NCBI GenBank assembly: GCA_964480915.1
Contig: CAYZRS010000084.1
Span: 1-19,213, forward strand
Reading direction: 5' to 3'
Length of the DNA stretch: 19,213 nucleotides
Source: CAWGCE01 sp964480915
GTDB lineage: Bacteria > Planctomycetota > Planctomycetia > Pirellulales > Pirellulaceae
The notes under the pieces were generated by a model that was given only the letters and a program-made list of their open reading frames with translations, did no database searches and was not told the origin of the DNA. Shown here one piece after another: positions 1 through 8,371 of this stretch. Position 1 is the first letter of the stretch; the number at the start of each line of letters is the position of its first letter. The translations under genes and the position numbers were made by a program.

Positions 1-981
1 CCAGTCTTCCGCACACCCAAGAAGCTGTTGCGAAGGTTTCTTGAGAGCTTTCGAAATCAAAGCCTAACAAACATTGAGCTGGTCCTTGTCAATGATGCAT
101 CTCAGGATCATTGCCCGGCGATTCTTGACGAGTTTGCGGCAAACAACTCAAACGTGCATGTCCTTCACCGTGACCGAAACGGTCGAGCAGGCGTCTGTCG
201 AAGCCAGGGACTGCGTGTTGCACGGGGCAAGTATGTCCTATTCGCAGATGGCGATGATCAACTCGTCGAAACGGCGTGTGAACAGCTTTATTCACTCGGG
301 CGATCGTCCGGGGCGGAAATCATCGCCAGCGGTTGGTCAGAAACAGATGGCGACGGAAACCAATTGCGGGAGGTACGACTTCCAGATCTTCTTTTCGACA
401 TGTCGATTGATGCTGAGCGCAAGGCCGCTTACCAAACGATCAACTTTGCGCTATGGAACAAACTATTCCGACGTTCATTGGCATTGAAAATTGACTTCCA
501 TCAATTCGAGGCAAACATTGGCGAAGATACTCTGTTTAATATCGCCGCAGCATGTCGCTCCACCAAGTTTCAAGCCACGTCATTCATTGGCTACTCCTAC
601 ACCCAGCATCCAGCATCGGCCACCGGAAGAACGAACAAGGGAATGCCATATCTACGAACGATCATTGAGTCACAGCTGGCGATTGCGCGTGAATTAGCGA
701 CGAATGATCCCACTAACATCGGAAGACGGTATCTCCGGCGATTGTGGTTGAGGAGATTTTGCACCGGCTGCGAGTGGATTGCCGAGAATCCTTCTGAACA
801 CCAGAACGAACTATCTGCGTTTTGGATGGAGTATTGGCATCGCGACGTTCGACCGGCGCTGCAGCGAGATGTGTTATTGACTGAATTTGCCAGCGGAATG
901 CTTAAACGGTTCGGGCCTACCGGCAGCCCTCGCGCTATTAGAAGAGCCTTGTCGATTTATGAAAAGCTAGGGAAATCATGA
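1..981 (+). CDS. Glycosyltransferase family 2, 5'-truncated by window edge
   Basis: This is a cytoplasmic or membrane-associated GT-A fold glycosyltransferase that would add a sugar from a nucleotide-sugar donor to a lipid-linked glycan. The reading frame is open from base 1, and the residues before the first possible start (TTG at 28) read PVFRTPKKL. That matches the usual PVYNxxxxL beginning of GT2 enzymes, so the true start lies upstream of the window. Further motifs are VLVNDAS, the metal-binding DGDD in YVLFADGDDQL, and the acceptor-side WNKLFRR segment seen in this family. The stop codon overlaps the next gene's ATG (ATGA, 978-981), so the two are probably translationally coupled. The sugar donor and acceptor cannot be told from sequence. 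The family call is firm and the specificity is unknown. Confidence 0.9.
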   Translation, partial: PVFRTPKKLLRRFLESFRNQSLTNIELVLVNDASQDHCPAILDEFAANNSNVHVLHRDRNGRAGVCRSQGLRVARGKYVLFADGDDQLVETACEQLYSLGRSSGAEIIASGWSETDGDGNQLREVRLPDLLFDMSIDAERKAAYQTINFALWNKLFRRSLALKIDFHQFEANIGEDTLFNIAAACRSTKFQATSFIGYSYTQHPASATGRTNKGMPYLRTIIESQLAIARELATNDPTNIGRRYLRRLWLRRFCTGCEWIAENPSEHQNELSAFWMEYWHRDVRPALQRDVLLTEFASGMLKRFGPTGSPRAIRRALSIYEKLGKS

Positions 982-2018
982 CTGCCATATCGGTTGTGAT
1001 TCCGGCATTCAACTCAACAACATCGATTCGTCGATCGCTAGACAGCGTTCTCGACCAATCTCGGTCGGCAAACGAAGTGATCGTCGTCGATGACGGTTCA
1101 ACGGACGATACGGCGAGTAAAGTCCAAGAATATGCACCTAACGTGCAGTACGTCGCGCAAGCAAACCAAGGACAAGCCGTTGCACGAAACCATGGATTAA
1201 AACTAGCCTCTGGCGAATTCGTGGCGTTTCTTGACGCGGACGATTATTGGTTGCCTGGCTTCTTGCAAACCACAACTCGGTTCTTGAATTCGAACCCTGA
1301 CGCAATTGCCGTCAGTGTTGGAAGCCGCGTCAAAAAATGGGGAAAGTCAGATGCTCTGATTCCCACATTTCTCAATGAAAATTCAGTTGAACAGCCTGCG
1401 CGAATCTTGGATGACTTCTTCAGTTTCTGGGCGCAGCACGATCATGTGCGAACGGGTTCTGTGTTGATTCGCAAAAGGGCGATTGACGAAGCGGGCGGTC
1501 AACTGGCGGATTTGAGGATGAGCCAAGACCTCGAATACTGGGGCTATCTCGCCACATTTGGCAAATGGGGATTTATCCCGGAGGTGCACTTTGTTACCGA
1601 TGCGACACCGAATGCAGCAGCGAACGGATGGGTAAGCAAGTACAAGAAACGCCGCAAAATGTGCCCGACGGTTGATGCTTGGCAGCGCCGAATACTACCA
1701 CGCGTGACCGATTCACAGATAGGTTCATTCCTTGATGTGCGAGGTCGAGTCGCAGCCGGCTTTGCACACGCCATGGTCCTCGCGGGCCGCTCGGATGATG
1801 CACATAAAACGGTGATCGATTTTGGCCAAGAGTTCCCGAACAATTGGTCTGCCAATCTCATGCGAAGGGCGACAAGATTTGGCCCGCTGGGTTGGCGATG
1901 TGCGTGCGCTGTTATTCATGCCCGTGAGCGGTCGAAAGCAATGATGATCGGCCTATCTGCGGTCAAACAACCGCAAGACCCAACGTCTCGCGACAATCTA
2001 ACTGATCTGCCCGTATGA
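978..2018 (+). CDS. Glycosyltransferase family 2
   Basis: A 346-residue GT2 enzyme predicted to transfer a sugar during assembly of the polysaccharide repeat unit at the inner face of the cytoplasmic membrane. The N-terminal GT-A domain is complete: VVIPAFN near residue 6, VVDDGSTDDT at 36-45 for nucleotide binding, NQGQAVARN at 63-71, and the DxD-type metal site LDADD at 85-89. The rest of the protein shows no second recognisable domain. The ATG start overlaps the upstream stop by four bases, and its own stop overlaps the next ATG in the same way (2015-2018). This is tight operon packing. The family is clear and the sugar specificity cannot be inferred. Confidence 0.92.
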   Translation: MTAISVVIPAFNSTTSIRRSLDSVLDQSRSANEVIVVDDGSTDDTASKVQEYAPNVQYVAQANQGQAVARNHGLKLASGEFVAFLDADDYWLPGFLQTTTRFLNSNPDAIAVSVGSRVKKWGKSDALIPTFLNENSVEQPARILDDFFSFWAQHDHVRTGSVLIRKRAIDEAGGQLADLRMSQDLEYWGYLATFGKWGFIPEVHFVTDATPNAAANGWVSKYKKRRKMCPTVDAWQRRILPRVTDSQIGSFLDVRGRVAAGFAHAMVLAGRSDDAHKTVIDFGQEFPNNWSANLMRRATRFGPLGWRCACAVIHARERSKAMMIGLSAVKQPQDPTSRDNLTDLPV

Positions 2019-3253
2019 CAGCTTCTACCGCGGCATCTCGCGTAAAGACTGCAGCGTGGCCTCGGGTAGCGGGCATCATCCGCTCACTCAACAGCCCCGA
2101 ACTCTGGCTACTGCTCGCACTGATCGTAAGACGTACCGTACTGCTAAGACAGCGTGTGGGCGGGAGTTCCACGAGTGTCGATGGCCACGCGATGATCGAT
2201 ATTGCCATCGTGGGACTCAGCGTATTGGCCATTCTCTCGCGGAACGGATTGGGCAAGTTGACGCGCATTGCGAATCACAGCAGCTTCGCTTGGCTGATGG
2301 GATTCTATGCGGTGGCGATTGCTTCTGCAGGCTGGTCGATCAGCATGCCATTTTCCGGTTTTCGCGCGGCTGAAGTCGCAACTCAAACAGTACTTTGTGT
2401 GATGGTCATCGTGCGAATGCCAAGCTTCATCGTGGCCGAACAGGCAGTCTTAATACTTGTTGCAACTGCAATCGCCTTAGCTGCGACGATTCCAATTAAA
2501 TTTCACGGACTGAGTTTGAATTTGGAACACTGGCATACCAATGGATACTCCTCATCTGCAGCGATTTTGTTTTGCTACTGCGTTCCAGAGTGGCTCCGCA
2601 GTCAAGGCGTGAGGCGAAAATGGCTGTGGCGATTCGGACTCTTGGGTCTGTTTTCCCTCTGTTTGGGGACCAGCTCTGCAAGTTTTATCGCCGCCCTGCT
2701 AGGCCTCGCGCTGGCAGCCTGGACGCTAGGTGGCTATCGTTGGCCACTGGTCGCTTTGATCGTCTTGGGAACTATTTTCGCCATATCAAATCCAGATGCT
2801 GTAACCGAACTGCTTTTTCCCGGCAAAGAAGATTATCAAATTGCCACACTGCACGGCCGAACTTGGATGTGGCAAAAAATGGCAGATCAAGTCGCCGCTC
2901 GTCCCGTTTTGGGATACGGTTTCGCAATGGGTGCAAAGATTGGCGACCTGAACCAGACGAATACTCACAATTCCCTATTCTCAGTCCTGCTTGGTACTGG
3001 GCTCTTAGGTTTTCTCTTTGTTTTCGTGGCAGGGCTCAGCTTCCTCAAGGAGTCAGTCGCTACCTGCCGTCGTGGCGTACCCGGTGCGGCCGGGTGTTTT
3101 TGCGCCATTAGCGTTGGGTTAGCAAATAGCATGTCGATCGGTTTCCTGGGGGAAGCGTGGCGCGCTGAGACGTTGGCATTCACGATGGTTTTATTGTTGC
3201 ACATCTTGATATGCCGCTCGCTGGGACAGGCTCAACCTGCGAGCGTAAGATAG
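2015..3253 (+). CDS. O-antigen ligase/polymerase family membrane protein (Wzy/WaaL-like)
   Basis: A 412-residue polytopic membrane protein with roughly ten or more hydrophobic stretches. It resembles the Wzy/WaaL/ExoQ group, which polymerises lipid-linked repeat units or ligates glycan chains on the periplasmic face. Diagnostic features lie in the last third: HGRTWMWQ near residue 279 and PVLGYGF soon after, then NTHNSLFSVLLGTGLLG near residues 314-330. This is the H-N-x-(L/F) segment ahead of a hydrophobic helix that is typical of the Wzy_C domain. The ATG overlaps the preceding stop, and the next gene begins directly after this stop codon. Given the surrounding glycosyltransferases, polymerisation of an exopolysaccharide is the likelier role, but ligation cannot be excluded from sequence. 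Confidence 0.82.
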   Translation: MTASTAASRVKTAAWPRVAGIIRSLNSPELWLLLALIVRRTVLLRQRVGGSSTSVDGHAMIDIAIVGLSVLAILSRNGLGKLTRIANHSSFAWLMGFYAVAIASAGWSISMPFSGFRAAEVATQTVLCVMVIVRMPSFIVAEQAVLILVATAIALAATIPIKFHGLSLNLEHWHTNGYSSSAAILFCYCVPEWLRSQGVRRKWLWRFGLLGLFSLCLGTSSASFIAALLGLALAAWTLGGYRWPLVALIVLGTIFAISNPDAVTELLFPGKEDYQIATLHGRTWMWQKMADQVAARPVLGYGFAMGAKIGDLNQTNTHNSLFSVLLGTGLLGFLFVFVAGLSFLKESVATCRRGVPGAAGCFCAISVGLANSMSIGFLGEAWRAETLAFTMVLLLHILICRSLGQAQPASVR

Positions 3254-4438
3254 TTGTCAGTGAAACCTACTTGGGTCACTCGCTCGTTTCTTGACTACCG
3301 TTTACCGGTCTATCGTGAACTCGACCGATTATGCGACGGCCAATTGACGCTCATTTACTCGAGACGCTGGACGCCGGCTTCAGTTCAAGAGAAAGCTACG
3401 GACCTGCTTGGCGATCGGGCAATCGGTTTGACAGGCGAGTGGCGTATTGGAAGTGATGGCCGCGAAGGTTTCGCGAACAAGGCCTTTTGCCTGCCTTGGC
3501 AACCCGGTCTCTACAAGAAGGTAAGTGACTCTGAGCCCGAGGTTCTTATTGCAGACGGATTTTTCCGCTGGACGCCGGCAGCGATTTGGCACCGCATGCG
3601 AAAAGGTGTGCCGCTTGTGATGTGTTACGAGCGCACAAATCATACCGAACGCAATGCGCAATGGATCCGCACGAAGTACCGCAGCTTTGTCATGCGGTGG
3701 ATCGACGCGATGTGCTGCAACGGCAGCCTCTGTGCAGATTACTCGGCGTCGCTAGGAATGGCGCCAGATCGAATGACGCTCGGGCACATGGTGGCCGACA
3801 ATGCTGCGCTTGCGCAGCAGGCATCATCGACCGCAGAATCTGGCATGGCGTCACCGTCAATCGAAAACAGCGGCGTCAGTTTTCTATACATGGGTCGTAT
3901 GCTGAAGTTGAAAGGTCTGTACGAGCTGTTAGATGCTTGGGCGCGTTTTGTACAAGAAGACCGAACTGGCGCTAAACTCGTTCTCGTTGGCGATGGACCA
4001 GAACTGTCCGATCTAAAAAAACAGGTATCCAGTCGAAGTATTGCCAAAGTCCAGTTCGCTGGGCGGGTGCCGTATAACGAAGTCCCATCTTGTTACGCCG
4101 CTGCCGATTGTTTTCTTATTCCAACGTTAGAAGACAATTGGAGCCTCGTGGTGCCTGAAGCCATGGCGTGCGGCAAGCCGATCATCTGCAGCAAGTACAA
4201 CGGTTGCTACCCTGAGCTAATTCAAGAAGGCGAGAATGGCTGGGTATTTGACCCGCTAAACCAAGATGAATTCGTGGCAACGCTGCATTCGGCCGCTCGG
4301 TCGCAAAACCGTTTTACTGATATGGGCGACCGGTCACGCGAGATCGTCAGTCGCTTTACGCCAGCGACGGCGGCAAAGGCAATTTACGACGCTTGCCAGA
4401 TCGCTATGGCACACCGAAACAAAGGAACCGCGGGGTAG
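3254..4438 (+). CDS. Glycosyltransferase family 4
   Basis: A 394-residue GT-B fold glycosyltransferase. The C-terminal donor-binding domain is readable: FLYMGRMLKLKG near 210-220, KLVLVGDGPE at 241-250, VQFAGRVPYNEVPSCYAAADCFLIPT at 266-291, and VVPEAMACGKPII at 299-311. In place of the common E-x7-E pair the sequence reads EDNWSLVVPE. The residue seven positions before Glu302 is therefore Asp294, and Glu293 sits next to it. The start is TTG at 3254, directly after the upstream TAG, or the in-frame GTG at 3260. No ATG lies near, and the N-terminal PTWVTRSFLDYRLPVYREL fits the beginning of a GT4 acceptor domain. The gene belongs to the same operon. The sugar added is unknown. Confidence 0.9.
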   Translation: MSVKPTWVTRSFLDYRLPVYRELDRLCDGQLTLIYSRRWTPASVQEKATDLLGDRAIGLTGEWRIGSDGREGFANKAFCLPWQPGLYKKVSDSEPEVLIADGFFRWTPAAIWHRMRKGVPLVMCYERTNHTERNAQWIRTKYRSFVMRWIDAMCCNGSLCADYSASLGMAPDRMTLGHMVADNAALAQQASSTAESGMASPSIENSGVSFLYMGRMLKLKGLYELLDAWARFVQEDRTGAKLVLVGDGPELSDLKKQVSSRSIAKVQFAGRVPYNEVPSCYAAADCFLIPTLEDNWSLVVPEAMACGKPIICSKYNGCYPELIQEGENGWVFDPLNQDEFVATLHSAARSQNRFTDMGDRSREIVSRFTPATAAKAIYDACQIAMAHRNKGTAG

Positions 4439-4448
4439 GATCCTCGGT

Positions 4449-4497
4449 TCGTTCGCTACTCGAACGATTCGGCTCTCATGTTTTTTAACTCGTTCGA
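4449..4497 (+). repeat. Two mutually exclusive hairpins around the MBOAT start codon
   Basis: The 39-base gap before the MBOAT gene holds a perfect 7-bp stem, TCGTTCG (4449-4455) with CGAACGA (4461-4467), and a 5-base loop. A second TCGTTCGA at 4490-4497, inside codons 5-7 of the gene, can pair with TCGAACGA at 4460-4467 over 8 bp. That would place the ATG (4478-4480) in the 22-base loop. The two pairings share one arm and exclude each other. This is visible directly; a role in translation or RNA processing is inference. Confidence 0.4.
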
Positions 4498-5989
4498 ATA
4501 CTTCGCTTTTCTGGCCGTCATCGTGCCCGTGTTTTTTCTAACGCCGACTCCGTGGCGTTGGTTACCGCTGCTGATCGGCAGCTACTTCTTCTATATGTGT
4601 TGGAACCCGGCCTACATCGGGCTGATCCTCATTTCGACACTTGTCGATTATGTGGCGGCGCAGCGGATGGTTGCGTACAGCTCCAACCTCGCTGCGACCG
4701 ACTCTTCCGACACGACCAGCGCACGGCCTTCCGTCGCAGGAAAGCGATTTTGGTTGGGGGTTAGTCTGTTCGTAAACCTTGGCTTGCTGTTCACTTTTAA
4801 GTACTACAACTTCTTTGCGCAAAGCGTCGTGGATGCTTGCCTGGCGGTCGGTATCCACTGCGAACTGCCTCGTGCTGGTTGGCTGCTGCCGGTTGGCATT
4901 TCGTTCTATACGTTTCAGACGCTCAGTTACACAATCGACGTCTATCGGGGACGTCTGCAACCAGAACGTCATCTGGGTAAGTTCGCGTTGTACGTTGCGT
5001 TCTTTCCGCAGCTGGTTGCCGGGCCGATCGAACGGGCGGCCAATTTACTGCCGCAGTTCAATGCGACTCAGAGATTCAATGCAGACCGACTGGTTTCTGG
5101 ACTGCGGTTGGTACTGTGGGGACTGTTCAAGAAAGTCGTCATTGCGGATCGATTGGCAGTCTTTGTGGATCGGATTTATGACGATCCGTCCGCCTACAGT
5201 GGTTCGACTTTGCTATTGGCGACCTACTTCTTTGCGTTTCAGATTTATTGCGACTTCTCTGGGTATTCCGATATCGCGATCGGCTCGGCCCGGATGATGG
5301 GCTTCGATCTGATGCAGAATTTTCGCTTGCCGTACTTGGCCACTTCAATCCGTGACTTTTGGCAGCGCTGGCATATCTCGCTCACCACTTGGTTTCGTGA
5401 CTACGTTTATGTGCCGCTCGGTGGGAACCGAGTCGGCGGTGGCCGGTTGTGGGCACGGAATATCTTATTGGTGTTTGTCGTCAGTGGTATCTGGCACGGA
5501 GCGGCTTGGACGTTTGTCATCTGGGGCGTCTTGCATGCGACCTACTATTTTGTCGAATACGCTTGGCAACATGCAAGAAGGTCGGGCACGCACGGCTCAG
5601 GCCAAAGCTCTGCGGGCGGCGATTCGTTGCGACTCAGCGTTGTGGGTTGGGCCGTACGCGTGCTTGTCACGTTTCACGCTGTCGTTTTGGCCTGGGTCTT
5701 TTTTCGTGCCGCGACGGTGAAGGATGCGTTCGCGATTCTGGCGGGGATGGTGACTCGTTGGAACGGGCCACTTTATCTGGGACCTTCTAATCTGGAGGGC
5801 GTGCTGTCGATCGCCTTTGTTCTGCTGCTGATCGCCATTCAACTGCTTCAAAGCAGAGAGAGACTACCGTTCTACGGCAACCAACGACCGACACCGACGG
5901 TCGTTCGCTGGGTGGCCTACGTGGGCCTGATTTGTGGCATCGCAATGTTCGGTCGCAGTAGTTCCGAATTCATCTACTTCCAATTTTGA
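4478..5989 (+). CDS. MBOAT-family membrane O-acyltransferase (AlgI-like)
   Basis: A 503-residue multi-pass membrane protein of the membrane-bound O-acyltransferase family, close in layout to alginate O-acetyltransferase AlgI. It would move acyl groups, probably acetyl, across the cytoplasmic membrane for modification of the polysaccharide. Signature segments are FFPQLVAGPIERA at 175-187, YCDFSGYSDIAIG at 257-269, DFWQRWHISLTTWFRDYVY at 293-311 followed by VPLGGNR, and VVSGIWHGAAWTFVIWG at 334-350. That last segment carries the family's essential histidine (His340). About ten hydrophobic spans are seen. The ATG lacks an upstream Shine-Dalgarno sequence and sits between competing inverted repeats. 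The next gene overlaps its stop by four bases and looks like the usual SGNH-type partner. An acyl donor or acceptor cannot be named. Confidence 0.92.
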   Translation: MFFNSFEYFAFLAVIVPVFFLTPTPWRWLPLLIGSYFFYMCWNPAYIGLILISTLVDYVAAQRMVAYSSNLAATDSSDTTSARPSVAGKRFWLGVSLFVNLGLLFTFKYYNFFAQSVVDACLAVGIHCELPRAGWLLPVGISFYTFQTLSYTIDVYRGRLQPERHLGKFALYVAFFPQLVAGPIERAANLLPQFNATQRFNADRLVSGLRLVLWGLFKKVVIADRLAVFVDRIYDDPSAYSGSTLLLATYFFAFQIYCDFSGYSDIAIGSARMMGFDLMQNFRLPYLATSIRDFWQRWHISLTTWFRDYVYVPLGGNRVGGGRLWARNILLVFVVSGIWHGAAWTFVIWGVLHATYYFVEYAWQHARRSGTHGSGQSSAGGDSLRLSVVGWAVRVLVTFHAVVLAWVFFRAATVKDAFAILAGMVTRWNGPLYLGPSNLEGVLSIAFVLLLIAIQLLQSRERLPFYGNQRPTPTVVRWVAYVGLICGIAMFGRSSSEFIYFQF

Positions 5990-6963
5990 GCAACGAATCC
6001 AACAAACTGACGCCGATCGTTCGCCTGATCGGCAAGGTTGCGCTGTTGACCGTTTTGGTGCTCTTGGTCGATCGAAGTATGAGTGCGGTCCTACAACACG
6101 GACTGCTGGCCTACTTTGGGATCGATCGGCCGTTGTCGATGGTGTGCATTGGCCATTCGCGGACGGTACTGGGGATCGATAGTCGGCTGCTAGAAGATTC
6201 GCTTCAAATCCCTGTGGCTAAGTACGCCATCCAGGGCGCGGGCGGGCGTGATCGCGCGGCCATGATCAACCATGCCATGGCTCGCTGCGGCGACACGTTG
6301 GAGGCGATCGTGCTGGACGTGAGCGCGTACAGTTTGAACGATCGTGGACTTTCTGCCAATTCGGCCAAGCTGTTTACTCCGTTTCAAGACGATCCCGTGA
6401 TGGGAAAATACGTTGCCGAAACGAACGCGCCACGCGATCTATCGTTGGGGCGACTGATGCATTTGACTCGCTACAACGAAGCGATTCTCGGGCTGTCGAT
6501 CCGTGGACTGTTGGGGCGGCAAGACAATCTAAAGTTCGGCACGTTAGACAAACGAAGATTGCAGCGGCGGATTGAAACGGGGCGGACGTTAACTGCCAGC
6601 ATGAGTGATGAAGCGCTGGAATTTTTCCAAGCCTCCATTCGGCAGGCCACCGATGCTGGAATTCACGTCGTGCTTGTCTACGTTCCGACGGTGGATATCT
6701 TGAATAACCTCGACCGGCCCAATCATGACGCGATCATCGATGTGATTCGGGCCGTAGCCGATTCCCAACCGCTGGTCGATTTTGTCGATCTGAATAGCGA
6801 ATACGAAGCGCGACACGAACTGTTTTCCGATGGACTGCACCTGAATGCGGCCGGACAAAAAGAGGTCACGCAGCGTCTGGTAACCGAATTGGTAACGCTA
6901 GGATTTTCCTCGAAAAAAACCGCGACAGAGGCCGATCGCGACACTGCAATACCGGCGCTATAG
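5986..6963 (+). CDS. Membrane-anchored SGNH/GDSL-like protein, probable O-acyltransferase partner
   Basis: A 325-residue protein with one N-terminal membrane segment (about residues 13-28) and the rest probably periplasmic. Residues 51-64, MVCIGHSRTVLGID, resemble the first SGNH block with Ser58 as nucleophile candidate. FSDGLHLNAAGQ at 280-291 resembles the last block, with the Asp282/His285 pair. AlgJ, AlgX and PatB proteins beside MBOAT acyltransferases have this fold and hand acetyl groups to sugar hydroxyls. The gene starts at TTG, overlapping the MBOAT stop (5986-5989), so coupled translation with that gene is likely. Overall similarity to a named family is low by eye. The SGNH assignment rests on two short blocks plus context, and the transferase role is inferred. 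Confidence 0.72.
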   Translation: MSNESNKLTPIVRLIGKVALLTVLVLLVDRSMSAVLQHGLLAYFGIDRPLSMVCIGHSRTVLGIDSRLLEDSLQIPVAKYAIQGAGGRDRAAMINHAMARCGDTLEAIVLDVSAYSLNDRGLSANSAKLFTPFQDDPVMGKYVAETNAPRDLSLGRLMHLTRYNEAILGLSIRGLLGRQDNLKFGTLDKRRLQRRIETGRTLTASMSDEALEFFQASIRQATDAGIHVVLVYVPTVDILNNLDRPNHDAIIDVIRAVADSQPLVDFVDLNSEYEARHELFSDGLHLNAAGQKEVTQRLVTELVTLGFSSKKTATEADRDTAIPAL

Positions 6964-7075
6964 CGACGCATGCAATGGCGGCACTCGGCCCGCAGGACGT
7001 TCATAGAATTCGGACTGAAACCGACGATTCAACTGTGAAATTGCAAACAACTCAGCGACCGGCAAATCCCGAATC

Positions 7076-8254
7076 ATGAAACTCCTCTTCGCGCATAACG
7101 ATTACGGCCGGCCCAGTGGTGAGGAGCATGCGATCAATTCGGCGGCTCGCATTCTGGAATCTGAAGGGCACCAAATCGATTGGTTACGAAAATCGTCGGA
7201 ATCGCTGATGCAAGGTGGGCTCCATCAGATCGGCGCCTTCTTCAGTGGCATTCACAGCCCGGCAGCGCGACGGGAAATGAAGCATCAATTGGATCAGAAC
7301 GATTACGACCTGGTCCATGTTCAAAATCTGTTTCCGTTTCTCTCGCCCTCGATTCTGGCTCCGGCGAAACAACGAGGGCTGCCGATCGTGATGCGATGTC
7401 CGAATTATCGGATGCTCTGTCCCACGGGACTGCACCTCAGCAAGGGTGAAGTGTGCGAGCGGTGCGTGGGTGGAAAAGAGTGGTCATGCGTGACTCGGAA
7501 CTGCGAGGAGAATCTGGCCAAGAGCGTGGGCTACGCCCTGCGGCATGCAGTGGCGCGAAAGACGCGTTCGATTTTGGATAATGTCACGATCTTCATCGTG
7601 CTGTCAAAATTTCAGAAGCGGAAATTCATCGCCGGCGGCGTCCCGGCTGAGAAGATTCAGATTCTTCACAACTTCACGCGCATGTCGGACGATTTGCCTG
7701 TGTCCCATCAATCGCCCACCGATCCCTACGTTGCCTTCCTGGGGCGACCGGCAAAAGAGAAGGGCATCGAGCTGTTTATCGAAGCGGCTCGCGCCCTTCC
7801 CGAGGTGCCGTTCAAGGTAGCCGGTGCTCTTGAATCGCTGCCCGAAATGAAGCAACCGGTTCCCGCCAACGTCGAATTTACCGGATTCCTGGCGGGCGAC
7901 GACCTGCAACAGTTTTTGGCCAGGATGCGTATGTTGGTGGTTCCCAGCCAATGGTTCGAAGGATTCCCCAATACGATTCTGGATGCCATGAAACACCAGA
8001 AACCGGTCGTTGCTTCAAGGATCGGCTCCCTGCCAGAAATTGTCCGAGACGGGCAAACAGGGCTCATTTTCGACCACGACTCGCTTCCGCAGTTGATCGA
8101 CAAAATTCGTACCCTTGGGGACGATCCACAGCTGTGCCGCACCTTTGGGGAAGAAGCTCGCGAGATCGTCGAAGCAGATTATAGTGAGGGTGCATTTTAT
8201 CGGCGCCTGTTAGAGATTTACGAGATCGCGATCAAACGCGCAGCAAATGTCTAG
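7076..8254 (+). CDS. Glycosyltransferase family 4 with N-domain cysteine cluster
   Basis: A 392-residue GT-B glycosyltransferase beginning MKLLFAHNDYGRPSGEE, a typical GT4 acceptor-domain start with the glycine-rich loop. The donor domain shows PYVAFLGRPAKEKGIELFIEA, then VEFTGFLAGDDLQQFLARM and SQWFEGFPNTILDAM. The usual E-x7-E pair is therefore E-x7-D, with Asp replacing the second Glu. Residues 108-143 hold six cysteines (108, 115, 127, 130, 138, 143), starting CPNYRMLCPTG and including CERC. A cysteine-rich insert of this kind recurs in a subset of GT4 enzymes that begin LRNYRxLCPNG; whether it binds metal is not known to me. The gene follows a 112-base gap with no clear terminator, so it may belong to the same transcript. 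The sugar specificity is unknown. Confidence 0.9.
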   Translation: MKLLFAHNDYGRPSGEEHAINSAARILESEGHQIDWLRKSSESLMQGGLHQIGAFFSGIHSPAARREMKHQLDQNDYDLVHVQNLFPFLSPSILAPAKQRGLPIVMRCPNYRMLCPTGLHLSKGEVCERCVGGKEWSCVTRNCEENLAKSVGYALRHAVARKTRSILDNVTIFIVLSKFQKRKFIAGGVPAEKIQILHNFTRMSDDLPVSHQSPTDPYVAFLGRPAKEKGIELFIEAARALPEVPFKVAGALESLPEMKQPVPANVEFTGFLAGDDLQQFLARMRMLVVPSQWFEGFPNTILDAMKHQKPVVASRIGSLPEIVRDGQTGLIFDHDSLPQLIDKIRTLGDDPQLCRTFGEEAREIVEADYSEGAFYRRLLEIYEIAIKRAANV

Positions 8255-8303
8255 CCACAAATTGCACACCTCGGCCTTTTTAATTGCTCCAATTCTGGTT
8301 TGC

Positions 8304-8335
8304 GATCAGGAGTACTGGTTCTTCCATTCCTGATC
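8304..8335. repeat. 8-bp perfect inverted repeat upstream of exosortase gene
   Basis: GATCAGGA (8304-8311) and TCCTGATC (8328-8335) are exact reverse complements separated by 16 bases, ending 36 bases before the exosortase ATG. No T-run follows, so it does not look like an intrinsic terminator. It could be an operator or a leader hairpin. Confidence 0.45.
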
Positions 8336-8371
8336 CACAACTTCCGATTCGGTTTACCACTCATTCAATAA

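Noticed and set aside
2572..3111. 179-codon open frame on the + strand inside the polymerase gene
   Set aside because: It lies wholly within the well-supported Wzy/WaaL-like gene in another frame and reads as an Arg/Ser-rich shadow with no domain.
4779..5297. 172-codon open frame on the + strand inside the MBOAT gene
   Set aside because: Out-of-frame shadow of a gene with strong family motifs.
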